This document shows, one piece after another, positions 44,901 to 53,217 of a stretch of 64,000 bases of DNA. The stretch is from GCA-2732755 sp965228265. Lineage in GTDB: Bacteria > Planctomycetota > Phycisphaerae > Phycisphaerales > UBA1924. Each line of letters opens with the position of its first letter. The first letter of the stretch is position 1. The stretch is taken from positions 868,001 to 932,000 of the forward strand of contig OZ245804.1 of the NCBI GenBank assembly GCA_965228265.1, written 5' to 3'. The notes beneath the pieces were generated by a model, which was not told the origin of the DNA, did not search any database, and was given only the letters and a program-made list of their open reading frames with translations. A program made the translations under genes and the position numbers.

Positions 44901-45914
44901 CTAGCGCGAGCCGCCGGCGATCTGAAGCGTGAGCCGTTCGAGCAGCCGGTCCGTCTGTCCGAGCCCGCTCTTGGATTTGCGGTCCGCCTCCACCGCCAGA
45001 CTCAGCAGCTTGGCTGCCGTCGCCGGGTGAACCCGTCTGGCGGCTGCCATCAGCGCGTCCCGGCTCGGGCCCCAGAGCTTGAGGGCCCCGGCCACCGCCT
45101 GCGGGCTCTGTCCCTGCGACAGGCCCCGGCTTGCCAGATGCAGCTTCCGGCACAGATCCATGCACGCCCACATCGTCACCACGCTCTGGTCCTGCTTGGA
45201 GTTGTCCAGGATCGCGCGCAGACGCGTGAGCAATTCCTCGGGGCCGGCCGACAGGATCATCGACTGGATCGACCAGACCTCTTCCTCACGCGTCGCGCCG
45301 ACCGCCTGGGCGACCTGCTCGCGCGAGATCTTGCCCTTGGGCGCATCGAGCGCGAGCTTGCCCAGCTCCGAGTCGATCCGGCCCGTGTCGCCCACCCGGT
45401 CGACGAGCAGCATCGCTGCGTCACGATCGAGCGCGGCGTTGTGGAACTCCTTGGCGCGTGCGACGGCCCAGGCAACCGCCTCGTTGGGCGCCAGGCCCTC
45501 GCACTTGTACACCTCGCCGCCGGAGGCTGTGATCATTTTGTCGAGCTTGCCCGCGTGCCAGGTGTCGCAGCGGAGCACGAGCGTCGAGCCTTCGGGCGCG
45601 TGCTCGGCGTAGCGCTCGAGCAGGGGCCGGCTGTCGCCCTTGACGAGCTGGTCCGCGTTCTCGACGACGACGAGCTTGTGCTGCTGCATGAGCCCGAAGC
45701 TCCGGCACTCATCGAGGACGTCCGCCAGCGCATCGCGTGTGCCGTCGAAATGGATCGATTCGATCTCGCCCTTGGCGGTTTCGAGTTTCTCGCGGAGCTG
45801 CCGCGTGTAGTCGGCCCTGAGGAAGGCGTCCTTGCCGAAGAAGACAAAGACCCGGCCCTCCGGATCGAGCTTGAGTGGTCCCTGGTTGGCGGATCGTTTG
45901 GCCATCGGGAGCAT
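44901..45914 (-). CDS. holA: DNA polymerase III, delta subunit
   Basis: 337 residues. The family pattern is clear: an N-terminal VFVFFGKDAFLRADYTRQLRE (the HolA counterpart of Walker A), HFDGTRDALADVLDECRSFGL, KLVVVENAD, TLVLRC, then the C-terminal helical part (LLVDRVG.D.GRIDSELGKLAL). It loads the sliding clamp together with delta-prime and DnaX. Two starts are possible: ATG at 45914 and ATG at 45905; neither has a ribosome site. It is divergent from the MscS gene with about 40 bp between. Confidence 0.9.
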   Translation of the reverse strand: MLPMAKRSANQGPLKLDPEGRVFVFFGKDAFLRADYTRQLREKLETAKGEIESIHFDGTRDALADVLDECRSFGLMQQHKLVVVENADQLVKGDSRPLLERYAEHAPEGSTLVLRCDTWHAGKLDKMITASGGEVYKCEGLAPNEAVAWAVARAKEFHNAALDRDAAMLLVDRVGDTGRIDSELGKLALDAPKGKISREQVAQAVGATREEEVWSIQSMILSAGPEELLTRLRAILDNSKQDQSVVTMWACMDLCRKLHLASRGLSQGQSPQAVAGALKLWGPSRDALMAAARRVHPATAAKLLSLAVEADRKSKSGLGQTDRLLERLTLQIAGGSR

Positions 45915-45944
45915 GGTAGTGGGGCGGGGGTGGGCCGGGCGCGG

Positions 45945-45950
45945 TAGATT
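45945..45950 (+). promoter_or_regulatory. Candidate -10 box TAGATT directly before MscS gene
   Basis: TAGATT ends 5 bp before the ATG at 45956 with only GGGGT between, so the mRNA may be leaderless. The divergent holA promoter must share the same 40-bp gap. Confidence 0.4.
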
Positions 45951-45955
45951 GGGGT

Positions 45956-47071
45956 ATGCAGAGCGACACGCCGCCCCCCAACGAGCTTCCCGGACAGGAC
46001 ACCGCCGACGAGGCCGTTCGGTTCTTTCAGAACCTGCCGGAGCTGTACCAGTGGCTGAGTTGGGCGGGCGTGTTCCTCGTGCTCTTTACGGCCCTGATCT
46101 GGCTCGGGTGGTACTTCTTCGGGCGCGAGAAGCAGTACACCCGCTTCCAGCTCCGTGTCCGAGGCGCGATCATCATCGTCGCGTTCATGCTGAGCGTGCT
46201 CGGGCTCATCATGGGACTGCCCGTGAGCTCGGACCTCAAGAGCGACCTGATCAGCCTGTTCGGATTGAGCATCGCGGCCCTGATCACGCTCGGCTCGACG
46301 ACAATCTTCGCGAACTTCATGGCGGGCGTGATGATGTACCACGTCCGCTCGTTCAAGCCGGGCGACTACATACGGGTGAACGATCACTCGGGACGCGTGA
46401 CCGCCAAGGGTGTGTTCCATGTCGAGATCCAGACCGAAGACCGCGACCTGATGACGCTGCCCAACGCGTACCTGATCACGAACCCGGTCCGGGTCGTTCG
46501 GTCCAGCGGCACGATCATCGCCTGCGAGGTGGGGCTCGGGTACGACACGCCGCACTCACGCGTGCGGGAATTGCTCATGGGCGCGATCGAGGAGGCGGGC
46601 CTGACCGAGGGGTTCGTGCAGGTGCGGGATCTTGGTGACTTTGCGATCACCTACCGCGCCTGCGGCCTGCTCGAGGACACGAAGAAACTCGTCTCGATGC
46701 GCACGGGTCTGCGCACAAAGGTGCTCGATGCGCTGCACCACGGCGGGGTGGAGATCGTCTCGCCCGACTTCATCAACCACCGCCAGGCGCCCGACAGGGT
46801 CATCCCCGAGCGCGTGCGCGAGAAGAAGGCGGAATCGAGCGCCTCGCCCGAGGAGGTCATCTTCGACAAGGCCGAGGACGCCGAGCGCCTCGAGCGCGTC
46901 AAGCAGACGCTGGCGGACACGAAGACCAAGATCAAGGAACTGGAAGAGCAGCTCGGCGAGTGCAACGGCGATGACAAGGACGAGCAGAAGGCCCAGATCA
47001 AGAGCGATATCGAGCATCAGCAGAAGCTGGCGGAGTATCTGACGAGCCGGATCGCGCGGATGGAGACCTAA
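45956..47071 (+). CDS. Small mechanosensitive channel (MscS family) with C-terminal coiled coil
   Basis: 371 residues. Three hydrophobic helices (about 34-54, 68-88, 95-125), the third containing the pore-lining pattern GSTTIFANFMAGVMM, then the beta domain (FKPGDYIRVNDHSGRVTAKGVF, TLPNAYLITNPVRV) and an alpha-beta domain. Residues 290-371 are a charged coiled coil not present in standard MscS (286 residues). The channel opens when turgor is too high. It is one of three MscS-family proteins in the window, each with a different architecture. Confidence 0.9.
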   Translation: MQSDTPPPNELPGQDTADEAVRFFQNLPELYQWLSWAGVFLVLFTALIWLGWYFFGREKQYTRFQLRVRGAIIIVAFMLSVLGLIMGLPVSSDLKSDLISLFGLSIAALITLGSTTIFANFMAGVMMYHVRSFKPGDYIRVNDHSGRVTAKGVFHVEIQTEDRDLMTLPNAYLITNPVRVVRSSGTIIACEVGLGYDTPHSRVRELLMGAIEEAGLTEGFVQVRDLGDFAITYRACGLLEDTKKLVSMRTGLRTKVLDALHHGGVEIVSPDFINHRQAPDRVIPERVREKKAESSASPEEVIFDKAEDAERLERVKQTLADTKTKIKELEEQLGECNGDDKDEQKAQIKSDIEHQQKLAEYLTSRIARMET

Positions 47072-47140
47072 GGGCGGGCGCGGATTCCTGTGTCTTTGTT
47101 GTGACAGACCTGCGTCTGTGGTTCGTTGAAGCGGGTTGTC

Positions 47141-48343
47141 TTATGGCTCGAGCAGCGGGTATCCCATGACGAGCGCGGTGGGGTAGGCGGGGTACGGGAT
47201 CTTGACGCGGTAGCCGTGAAACTCGCCGATCGGGTATCCGATCATCTCGAAGAAGGATTCCATAAGTTGTCTGTAGCGGGGGATCTCCGGCGCGGGGGGC
47301 GGGACGGAGCTGACGCCGAGGTCTTTGACGCGTTCGTTGAAGGGCAGTTCCTGTCCGTCTTTGGAGTAGGCGTATTCGCCCACGTTGCTGTGGAGCGTGA
47401 CTTCGAGTTGGTGTGTAAATGGCAGGGACTGGTGGCAGAACATGTCGACGTTCATGAGTTCTGCGGGGACTTCGCAGCGCGCCGAGTGTGTGCCGCAGGA
47501 GTTCTCCGGCGTGCGGAACATGGGCAGGTCTTTCTGGACCATCCCGATAAGGCAGGTGAGCGCGCCGGTGTTGCCGATCTCGCCGGCGGGGAGGACGTAC
47601 CGGATCTCGCGCGTGGTTTCGATGCGCTGGAGCTCGGGGATGGGTTGTGAGCAGAACTCAGTGAGCAGCGGCGGGGCGTCGGTGGGGCCGGATTGGTCGA
47701 GCGGGTACCAGCGGGCGCTTGGCATCTCGGAGCCGTCGTCGTTGGAGGAGTCGCGCTTGGCCATGGTCCATGTGACGTCGGGGCGGAGTCGTCGGAAGTC
47801 GACGAAGCCGCTGATGGTGGCGAAGTTCATGTATCCGGGTTTATCGCCCGGGATGACGGCTGCCATTTTGACGATCGCGCGGGCCTGGGCGCCCCAGACG
47901 TAGCTGGCGCCTTGGAAGAGCAGCTTGCGGTGCTGCTCGTCGCGTTGCTGGCGTCGGGCCTCGTCGAGTTCGGAGCCCATCATTTCGAGCGTGGCCCGGT
48001 CGCCGGTGTGTGTGCGGATGAGTTCGTCGTACGCGCCGATGGCTTGCTCGGCCCGGGTCAGTGCGTCCGGGCTGGCGTGCGCTTTGGTCGCGGCCCGCAT
48101 GAAGATGCGGATGCCGGAGTTGCCCGGCACGAGATCGAGCGCGGTCGCGGCGTCCTCGGCCTGGATGATGCGCGAGATCTTCCAGGCGAGGTTCTTGTTC
48201 AGGCCCACTTCACGCACGATGGACTGGGGCGTCGAGGGATCGGCACCGACCGAGCGCAGGACCTCTGCGAACGCGTCCTGGAGCGTTCTGGCGACCTCGC
48301 GGGCCTCGACGGCGAATTGGGGTGGCGATTTCACCTGTGTCAT
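47141..48343 (-). CDS. Unrecognised protein with possible HTH, paralogue of 24789-26048
   Basis: 400 residues from ATG at 48343, which best aligns with the start of the paralogue; a GTG at 48415 would add 24 residues and sits 6 bp after a -10 box. No signal peptide. Residues about 25-60 resemble an HTH (TPQSIVREVGLNKNLAWKISRIIQ), followed by G(I)RIFMRAATKA, TRAEQAI, and a C-terminal domain (about 160-400) ending in a Tyr/Pro-rich stretch. The two paralogues are only about 25% similar. The divergent partner encodes a PEP-CTERM-like protein and the region between contains a strong inverted repeat. Function unknown; a role as regulator is inferred from context and the HTH-like region. Confidence 0.6.
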   Translation of the reverse strand: MTQVKSPPQFAVEAREVARTLQDAFAEVLRSVGADPSTPQSIVREVGLNKNLAWKISRIIQAEDAATALDLVPGNSGIRIFMRAATKAHASPDALTRAEQAIGAYDELIRTHTGDRATLEMMGSELDEARRQQRDEQHRKLLFQGASYVWGAQARAIVKMAAVIPGDKPGYMNFATISGFVDFRRLRPDVTWTMAKRDSSNDDGSEMPSARWYPLDQSGPTDAPPLLTEFCSQPIPELQRIETTREIRYVLPAGEIGNTGALTCLIGMVQKDLPMFRTPENSCGTHSARCEVPAELMNVDMFCHQSLPFTHQLEVTLHSNVGEYAYSKDGQELPFNERVKDLGVSSVPPPAPEIPRYRQLMESFFEMIGYPIGEFHGYRVKIPYPAYPTALVMGYPLLEP

Positions 48344-48421
48344 CCCGGGTTCGGTTCGCAGGGACTTCTGCGAACCGGGAAAGGCTACCCGAGTTGGTCG
48401 TTCTCGTTCGATCACGGGCCC

Positions 48422-48450
48422 AATGTACCCGCGATTGATCGCACGATCAA
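48422..48450 (-). promoter_or_regulatory. Minus-strand promoter of the possible-HTH gene
   Basis: Minus strand TTGATC (48450-48445), 17-bp spacer, TACATT (48427-48422). The -35 box lies inside the inverted repeat 48431-48454. The expected start site is close to the GTG at 48415. Confidence 0.6.
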
Positions 48451-48454
48451 TCGC
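48431..48454. promoter_or_regulatory. Candidate operator: 11-bp-arm inverted repeat
   Basis: Left arm GCGATTGATCG (48431-48441) and right arm CGATCAATCGC (48444-48454) are exact reverse complements around CA. The repeat covers the -35 and part of the spacer of the minus-strand promoter, as expected for autoregulation. It shares the GATC core with the operators at 26136 and 26214. Confidence 0.65.
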
Positions 48455-48475
48455 AAAAATATCTTTACGAACCTA

Positions 48476-48504
48476 TTGCGTCCTCTAAACCAAGTCATTA
48501 CGTT
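48476..48504 (+). promoter_or_regulatory. Plus-strand promoter candidate
   Basis: TTGCGT (48476-48481), 17-bp spacer, TACGTT (48499-48504), about 57 bp before the start codon of the following gene. Confidence 0.4.
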
Positions 48505-48560
48505 GGCTTGCATGACCGGAGCAGGGGCTCTGGCAGACCAATGGGAAGGGAACACAAGAG

Positions 48561-49175
48561 ATGACACGCACTGCCATGATCGTCTGCGCTGCTGCAGGTT
48601 TCGCGTCCGCCGCCGGGGCCCAGGTCACGGGCATCGGCCCGTTCACGGGCGATGGCTACGAGGGGTTTGAGGGCATCGCCCCTCCCAGCTCGGTCCCCGG
48701 ACCGGTCGATATTTTCTCAGGCGATGCGGCTGTGAATGACCAGTTCGCCGGCATCCTTGTCATCGCTCAGAACCTCATCAGCTTCGTGACCAACGAGGAG
48801 ATCTTCCCCTACAACGGCAACCTGATGGGGCTCTCGGTCACGGGCTTCACCGAGTTCACGTTCGACACGCCCGCGACCGATTTCGGCGGCTACTTCGGCA
48901 CGGTCGACAACCTCTCGGGTGGCACGATCTCGTTCTACGACGAGAGCAACGCGCTCATCGAGACGGTTTCGATGGAGCTGCCGCTCAACGACTGGCAGTG
49001 GTGGGGCTGGAGCAGCTCGACGCCCTTCTCGCGCGTCTCGATTGCCGCCAACCTGAACCCGGGCTCGCCGATCGTGTTCGATGATCTGCGCGTGAACTTC
49101 GTCCCCGCGCCGGCTGGCTCGGCTGTGCTGGCCCTGGGCGGCGTGCTGGCGATGCGTCGTCGCCGATCGTTCTGA
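48561..49175 (+). CDS. Secreted protein with PEP-CTERM-like anchor
   Basis: 204 residues; ATG at 48561. A signal peptide ends at G-A-Q (about 21). The body reads as a beta-sandwich (ITGIGPFTGDGYEGFEGI, FTFDTPATDFGGYFGTVDNLSGGTI, FSRVSIAANLNPGSPIVFDDLRV), a type common in PEP-CTERM proteins. The tail is VPAPAG, a hydrophobic helix and MRRRRSF. Divergent from the possible-HTH gene, with the inverted repeat between them. Confidence 0.8.
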   Translation: MTRTAMIVCAAAGFASAAGAQVTGIGPFTGDGYEGFEGIAPPSSVPGPVDIFSGDAAVNDQFAGILVIAQNLISFVTNEEIFPYNGNLMGLSVTGFTEFTFDTPATDFGGYFGTVDNLSGGTISFYDESNALIETVSMELPLNDWQWWGWSSSTPFSRVSIAANLNPGSPIVFDDLRVNFVPAPAGSAVLALGGVLAMRRRRSF

Positions 49176-49250
49176 TCGCTTTCACACGTACGGAATGACT
49201 GACTCCACACATTGACCGGTGCGCAGACAGGCGCACCTGAGGACAGAGAC

Positions 49251-50153
49251 ATGACACTGAAGATCAAGCAAGCAATCGCAGCGGCCGCGGTGGCCGGGCT
49301 CGCCGGTGCTGCCAGTGCCGACGTTCAGATTTATGCGACCAACAACCTCGCGCCGACGCTCGACGGCTCGGACACACTCATAGTCTTCGATGCGTCGAAC
49401 CCGTCGGGTTACACGACCATCGGCTCGCTCGGCGTGTCCAACATCGGATTCGGCGGGCTCGATTTCGATGCCGAGGGCAACATGTTCGGGTACGCCTCGT
49501 TCATCAAGAACACGGGCGGAGCCGCGGCTGGCCTGTACTCGATTAACCCGGACACCGGGGCGGCTACGCCCATCGGGTCGAGCGTGCAGAGCCTCCAGGA
49601 CATCGCGTACAACCCGACGAACAACACGCTCTACGGCATCAACTCGCGGTTCCAGTCCGAGTCCAAGCTCTACAGCATCGATATGGATACGGGCGCGGTC
49701 ACCGAAATCGGAACGATGTCCGGCCTGCCCGCGACGCACCACCTCGGCGGGTTCGGCATCGACTCGCAGGGCAACTTCTTCGTGCAGGACTTCGTCACCG
49801 ATTCCATCCTCGTCGGCGACGGGCTGAACTTCTCGCACCTCTACGACATGGGCATCGACACCAACTACAGCCAGGGCCTGACGATCGACTGGTCCAACGA
49901 CGACACGGGGTACCACGGCGCTGTGGGTCAGGGCGTGTTCCCGGATTACTTCAGCACGATCAACACGTTTGCGACGGATGGTTCGGGGTACAACGCGATG
50001 GGGCCGAACTTCGGGCCCAACGACATTGACGGCTTGCCGCCCGTCGAGCCGGGTGATCTGGCGATCCGCCCGATCCCCGCGCCCGCGAGCAGCCTGGCGC
50101 TGATCGGCGGCTCGCTGCTGGTGATGCGCCGCCGTCGTGAAGGCGGTCGTTGA
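49251..50153 (+). CDS. Secreted beta-propeller-like protein with PEP-CTERM-like anchor
   Basis: 300 residues; ATG at 49251 with GAGGA upstream. A signal peptide ends near residue 24 (A-S-A-D). The body has propeller-blade-like repeats (LYSINPDTGAATPIGS, LYSIDMDTGAVTEIGTM, GFGIDSQGNFFVQDF). The tail is IPAPAS, hydrophobic, MRRRREGGR. It follows the previous gene by 75 bp and may share its transcript. Confidence 0.8.
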   Translation: MTLKIKQAIAAAAVAGLAGAASADVQIYATNNLAPTLDGSDTLIVFDASNPSGYTTIGSLGVSNIGFGGLDFDAEGNMFGYASFIKNTGGAAAGLYSINPDTGAATPIGSSVQSLQDIAYNPTNNTLYGINSRFQSESKLYSIDMDTGAVTEIGTMSGLPATHHLGGFGIDSQGNFFVQDFVTDSILVGDGLNFSHLYDMGIDTNYSQGLTIDWSNDDTGYHGAVGQGVFPDYFSTINTFATDGSGYNAMGPNFGPNDIDGLPPVEPGDLAIRPIPAPASSLALIGGSLLVMRRRREGGR

Positions 50154-50197
50154 CTCAGGCGGTATCTCTCACACTCTCCCTGTCTCACTCCAGAACG

Positions 50198-50239
50198 ACA
50201 CCGACCGGGGCGGCACACAGCCCCGGTCGGTGTTGCATT
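50198..50239. terminator. Bidirectional terminator between convergent genes
   Basis: Perfect 14-bp stem (50198-50211 with 50220-50233), 8-base loop, then TGCATT. It separates the plus-strand PEP-CTERM gene from the convergent minus-strand gene. Confidence 0.85.
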
Positions 50240-50271
50240 GGTCGGATGCGTCTTTGTGTATGAGTGTGGGA

Positions 50272-51537
50272 TCAGTTGGCGGCGAGGGTCTGGTAGGCGT
50301 TCTTCCACTCGATGAAGTCGCCCACGTCGATCCGGCCGTCGAAGTTCAGGTCGCCGGCGAGTTCGCCCGAGGCGAGGATGGCGAGCATGGCAGCGGCGTC
50401 CTTGGCGTCGGTCGTGCCGTTGCCGTCGACATCGAGTGCGCCGCGGTGTTCGAAGATCAGTTCGGCGTCGCGGTTGTCGACAAAGCCGTCCATGTTGAGG
50501 TCGGCTTCGAGTCGGTAGTCGGCGTCGGCCCAGTGCGTGCCGGCGGACTCGGTCAGGGCGGTCCAGGTGTTCCAGGTGATGGGCGCGCCGGAGGTCTGCT
50601 GGGTGGCGATGATGTCGAAGCTGGTGGTTTTGGGGCTGAGTGTGATCAGCCGGGAGCCGGACCTGCCCGCGTTCTCGTAGACGTCGAGCGTGTTCTGCAT
50701 GTGGCTTGTGCCGTCGTCGTACTCGACCAGGAAGAAGGTGTCCGTGTGCGTGGCGACGATGTTGCCCGCTGCGTCGCGCTCAACGAGCGTCTTGCGGGCG
50801 ATCTCGGAAACCGTCGGGATTGGGCCGCCGGGACGGCGTGGGGTGCAGTCGGTGCTTCTGGCGGCGTTCTGATGCACAATCTGAGAGCCCGCAGACGAGT
50901 CGTGATCGGAGAGGATCTGTCCGCCCGGTTCGCAGGCGTATCCGAGTGCGCCGCTGATGTCGACCGTGGCATATCCGGATCCGAGACCGGAAGCTGAACC
51001 TGCGATGGCGGAATCATCGCATTCGCAGTTGTCGTAGTAGGACTTGACCACGTTGGTGACTCGCGAGGATGTCACAGTCGTCAATGACGAGGAAGAGACT
51101 GAAAGATGCGCGTAGTGCGAGGATGAGACGGGGCTGGCGCTTGCAGAGTTGCAGGCGGTAGCGGAAGACGATTGTCCTGCACCAAGATCAGCAGACGGAC
51201 CGATGTCCGTGCATGGCGTTGGGGTGTCGGTGGTGTTGAACGAGCCGACACAGCTGCCGCCGCCCGAGCTGTATGTCGCCGCTGAAGACGCCTCTGCGAC
51301 TGCGCTGACAACGCCCGTGAATTCGCAATCGACCGCGGTATAGGTCGTCGTGTACTTGCTGCAGAGACGTGTTGTCGAGGTATCGACCACGCAGCACGCG
51401 GCTGAGACATAACCGTATGACTGGATCGACGAGGGCGGGCAGTCGCCCGGTTCTGTGCAGGATGTGCCGCACTGTCCGGCGGCTGTGCCCGCGAGTGTAA
51501 CGAGAATGCCTGCACCGATCGCGCTTGCAAGTTTCAT
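50272..51537 (-). CDS. Cys-rich secreted protein with three-EF-hand C-terminal tail
   Basis: 421 residues; ATG at 51537. A signal peptide ends at A-A-G-Q (about 21). The first 190 residues are rich in Cys, Ser and Thr, with paired cysteines. The tail (about 345-421) has three calcium loops (DLNMDGFVD, DVDGNGTTD, DLNFDGRID), each followed by a helix. This differs from the two-loop GC-type module elsewhere: no terminal GC, no cysteines. It is closer to classic dockerin type I repeats but with one more loop. The ectodomain family is not recognised. The start codon lies in a perfect palindrome GTTTCATATGAAAC. Confidence 0.75.
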   Translation of the reverse strand: MKLASAIGAGILVTLAGTAAGQCGTSCTEPGDCPPSSIQSYGYVSAACCVVDTSTTRLCSKYTTTYTAVDCEFTGVVSAVAEASSAATYSSGGGSCVGSFNTTDTPTPCTDIGPSADLGAGQSSSATACNSASASPVSSSHYAHLSVSSSSLTTVTSSRVTNVVKSYYDNCECDDSAIAGSASGLGSGYATVDISGALGYACEPGGQILSDHDSSAGSQIVHQNAARSTDCTPRRPGGPIPTVSEIARKTLVERDAAGNIVATHTDTFFLVEYDDGTSHMQNTLDVYENAGRSGSRLITLSPKTTSFDIIATQQTSGAPITWNTWTALTESAGTHWADADYRLEADLNMDGFVDNRDAELIFEHRGALDVDGNGTTDAKDAAAMLAILASGELAGDLNFDGRIDVGDFIEWKNAYQTLAAN

Positions 51538-51554
51538 ATGAAACCCCCTTCTTT

Positions 51555-51587
51555 GCTCTGACGTGATGAACTGGCCTGTGTCAGAGC
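51555..51587 (-). promoter_or_regulatory. 5'-UTR hairpin of the Cys-rich protein gene
   Basis: GCTCTGAC (51555-51562) and GTCAGAGC (51580-51587) form an 8-bp stem about 20 bp before the start codon; a second inverted repeat (GGCGCCG/CGGCGCC) lies at about 51601-51622. Both lie in the predicted leader. Confidence 0.4.
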
Positions 51588-51631
51588 AGCCAAAGAACTT
51601 GGCGCCGGCAACGAGCGGCGCCGGTGTCGGC

Positions 51632-51659
51632 AATGTACAGAAGGCGCGTTTGTTCGCAA
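51632..51659 (-). promoter_or_regulatory. Minus-strand promoter of the Cys-rich protein gene
   Basis: Minus strand TTGCGA (51659-51654), 16-bp spacer, TACATT (51637-51632). It gives a leader of about 90 bases containing the hairpins. The -10 is identical to the one at 48422-48427. Confidence 0.5.
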
Positions 51660-51958
51660 GTCATCGGAGTGCGCTGTGGAACAGGTGTGCAGTCGAACGC
51701 GAGGCGGGAACTAACACGACAAGTCGCAACGCTTTACGCGGGAGCTCGGATTTTGTGTCGAGTATTCCATAACGTCCGAAGACCTTGGTTCTGGGTGCGA
51801 GAACGCGGGGTGAGAAAACGCGGCGAGGATACGAATTTTACAAACTCAAACGATTTTCATCCCGGGTTCATGGGGGAGTCACGCGGGCACCTGAATATCT
51901 CCATGTCACAGCCGTTGCCGCCGGTGAGCAACGGTGGACCTGAATGGGAGATAACACG
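51660..51958. other. Intergenic region of about 300 bp
   Basis: No gene recognised. It contains the undefined promoter of the following plus-strand operon and a relatively AT-rich segment near 51825-51865. Confidence 0.45.
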
Positions 51959-52315
51959 ATGGCTGCTTACACAGGCACCAAGACCAGTACGAACACGTCA
52001 GACAAGAAAGCGGGTGGTGATTACTCGCTGCGTGAAGGCATGCAGGATATCCGCAAGGATGCCGCGACGGTCAAGGATGACCTCGGCACGCTGAAATCGG
52101 ACGCCACTCAGATGGCTGCGCACACGACGCAGGAGGCGATCGAGGCTGTGCGCCAGGGCGCCCAGTCTGCGAGCGAGATGGCCCGCTCTGTCAGCGAATC
52201 GGCGAAGGACCTGCACGGGTCGTTCTGCGACAAGGTCTCGCAGCGTCCGACCGCCTCGATCCTGCTTGCCGTGGGCGCAGGCGTGGTCGTTGGCCGAATC
52301 CTGGCGAGGCGTTAA
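51959..52315 (+). CDS. Small membrane-associated protein, YqjD/ElaB-like (DUF883-like)
   Basis: 118 residues from ATG at 51959 (GGGAG 9 bp upstream); an ATG at 51944 is possible. Residues 25-95 are an amphipathic helix with repeated A/Q/E (REGMQDIRKDAATVKDDLGTLKSDATQMAAHTTQEAI), then a C-terminal hydrophobic segment ASILLAVGAGVVVGRILARR. This is the plan of YqjD/ElaB proteins, which tether ribosomes to the membrane in E. coli stationary phase. Sequence is diverged, so the link is by architecture. It is 3 bp upstream of the next gene. Confidence 0.7.
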   Translation: MAAYTGTKTSTNTSDKKAGGDYSLREGMQDIRKDAATVKDDLGTLKSDATQMAAHTTQEAIEAVRQGAQSASEMARSVSESAKDLHGSFCDKVSQRPTASILLAVGAGVVVGRILARR

Positions 52316-52318
52316 TCA

Positions 52319-53083
52319 ATGTTTCTGTTTGGACGCATCCAGCAGCTCCTCGAGGGCGGCGGCGATCTCTTCCGGGCCGAAGCCGAACTGGCGAGCAAAC
52401 GTGTCAAAGCGGCGCTCGTCAGTTCGGCGGTTCTGCTCGCGAGCTTGCTCGTCTTCGCCCTCGGCCTGGCGGTGATTCTGGCGGGTTTGACGATCCGGAT
52501 CGCCGAGGGATGGGGCTGGCCCCTGGCGCTCGGTGCGGTTGGCAGTGCGCTGGCGGTAGTGGGTATTGGCCTGTGGCTCTTCGCCAACGCCAAGAGCGCC
52601 GGGGCGGATGCGGAAGAGGTAGCACTGCCGGGTGAAATGGCAATGGATCTCTCCACACCCAAACAGGAAGCCGAGGAGGCGAAAGACAAAATGAAAGACG
52701 CTGTCACTCCCGGAACGAACAAGACCACGGAAGGCGACTCACTCACGGACGAGCTGGAGGGGCTGAAGCAATCGGCGGTGGACCTGGCCGCCCGCAACCC
52801 GATGATCGTGGGGAGCGCAGCGCTTCTGGCGGTATCCCTCTTCGGCCCCGGTCGCACGATCAAGCTTGTGAGTCGAGCCGCGGCTGCGGCGGGCCTGGCG
52901 GCGTCGGCGCTGGATGCCATCTCGGGAGACAAGAACGCGGACGAGGAAGGTGAATCAACCAACGGTTCGGACTATCCCCCTCGGCCTCGGCCTGAGCGGG
53001 TGAGGAGCCATCAGCCGAGGCCCAGGGGCTTTGAGGGCCGCACGCCGATGACCCCGCCCAAGCGTGATTTCCGAGCGAACTAA
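52319..53083 (+). CDS. Membrane protein, holin-X/DUF1469-like
   Basis: 254 residues; ATG at 52319, 3 bp after the previous stop. An N-terminal helix (GDLFRAEAELASKRVK) is followed by two transmembrane helices (about 35-58 and 70-90), as in the phage_holin_3_6/DUF1469 family that usually sits beside DUF883 proteins. The C-terminal half has a third hydrophobic segment (about 155-200) and a basic Pro/Arg-rich tail. This pairing is common in bacteria and is linked to envelope stress; the exact role is unknown. Confidence 0.7.
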   Translation: MFLFGRIQQLLEGGGDLFRAEAELASKRVKAALVSSAVLLASLLVFALGLAVILAGLTIRIAEGWGWPLALGAVGSALAVVGIGLWLFANAKSAGADAEEVALPGEMAMDLSTPKQEAEEAKDKMKDAVTPGTNKTTEGDSLTDELEGLKQSAVDLAARNPMIVGSAALLAVSLFGPGRTIKLVSRAAAAAGLAASALDAISGDKNADEEGESTNGSDYPPRPRPERVRSHQPRPRGFEGRTPMTPPKRDFRAN

Positions 53084-53103
53084 ATCTCGATACCACATGC
53101 TGT

Positions 53104-53142
53104 AACGGGAGGATGGGCTTGGCCTGTCCTCCCGTTGCAATG
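53104..53142 (+). terminator. Intrinsic terminator of the membrane-protein operon
   Basis: 10-bp perfect stem (53104-53113 with 53127-53136), loop of 13, then GCAATG; no long T-tract. Confidence 0.6.
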
Positions 53143-53217
53143 TGTGGAGATCTGTCGATCGGGCGAGAGTGCCTTGTCGTCCAGCAGGCAAGTCTCACTT
53201 GCCCGTTTTGCCGACAA

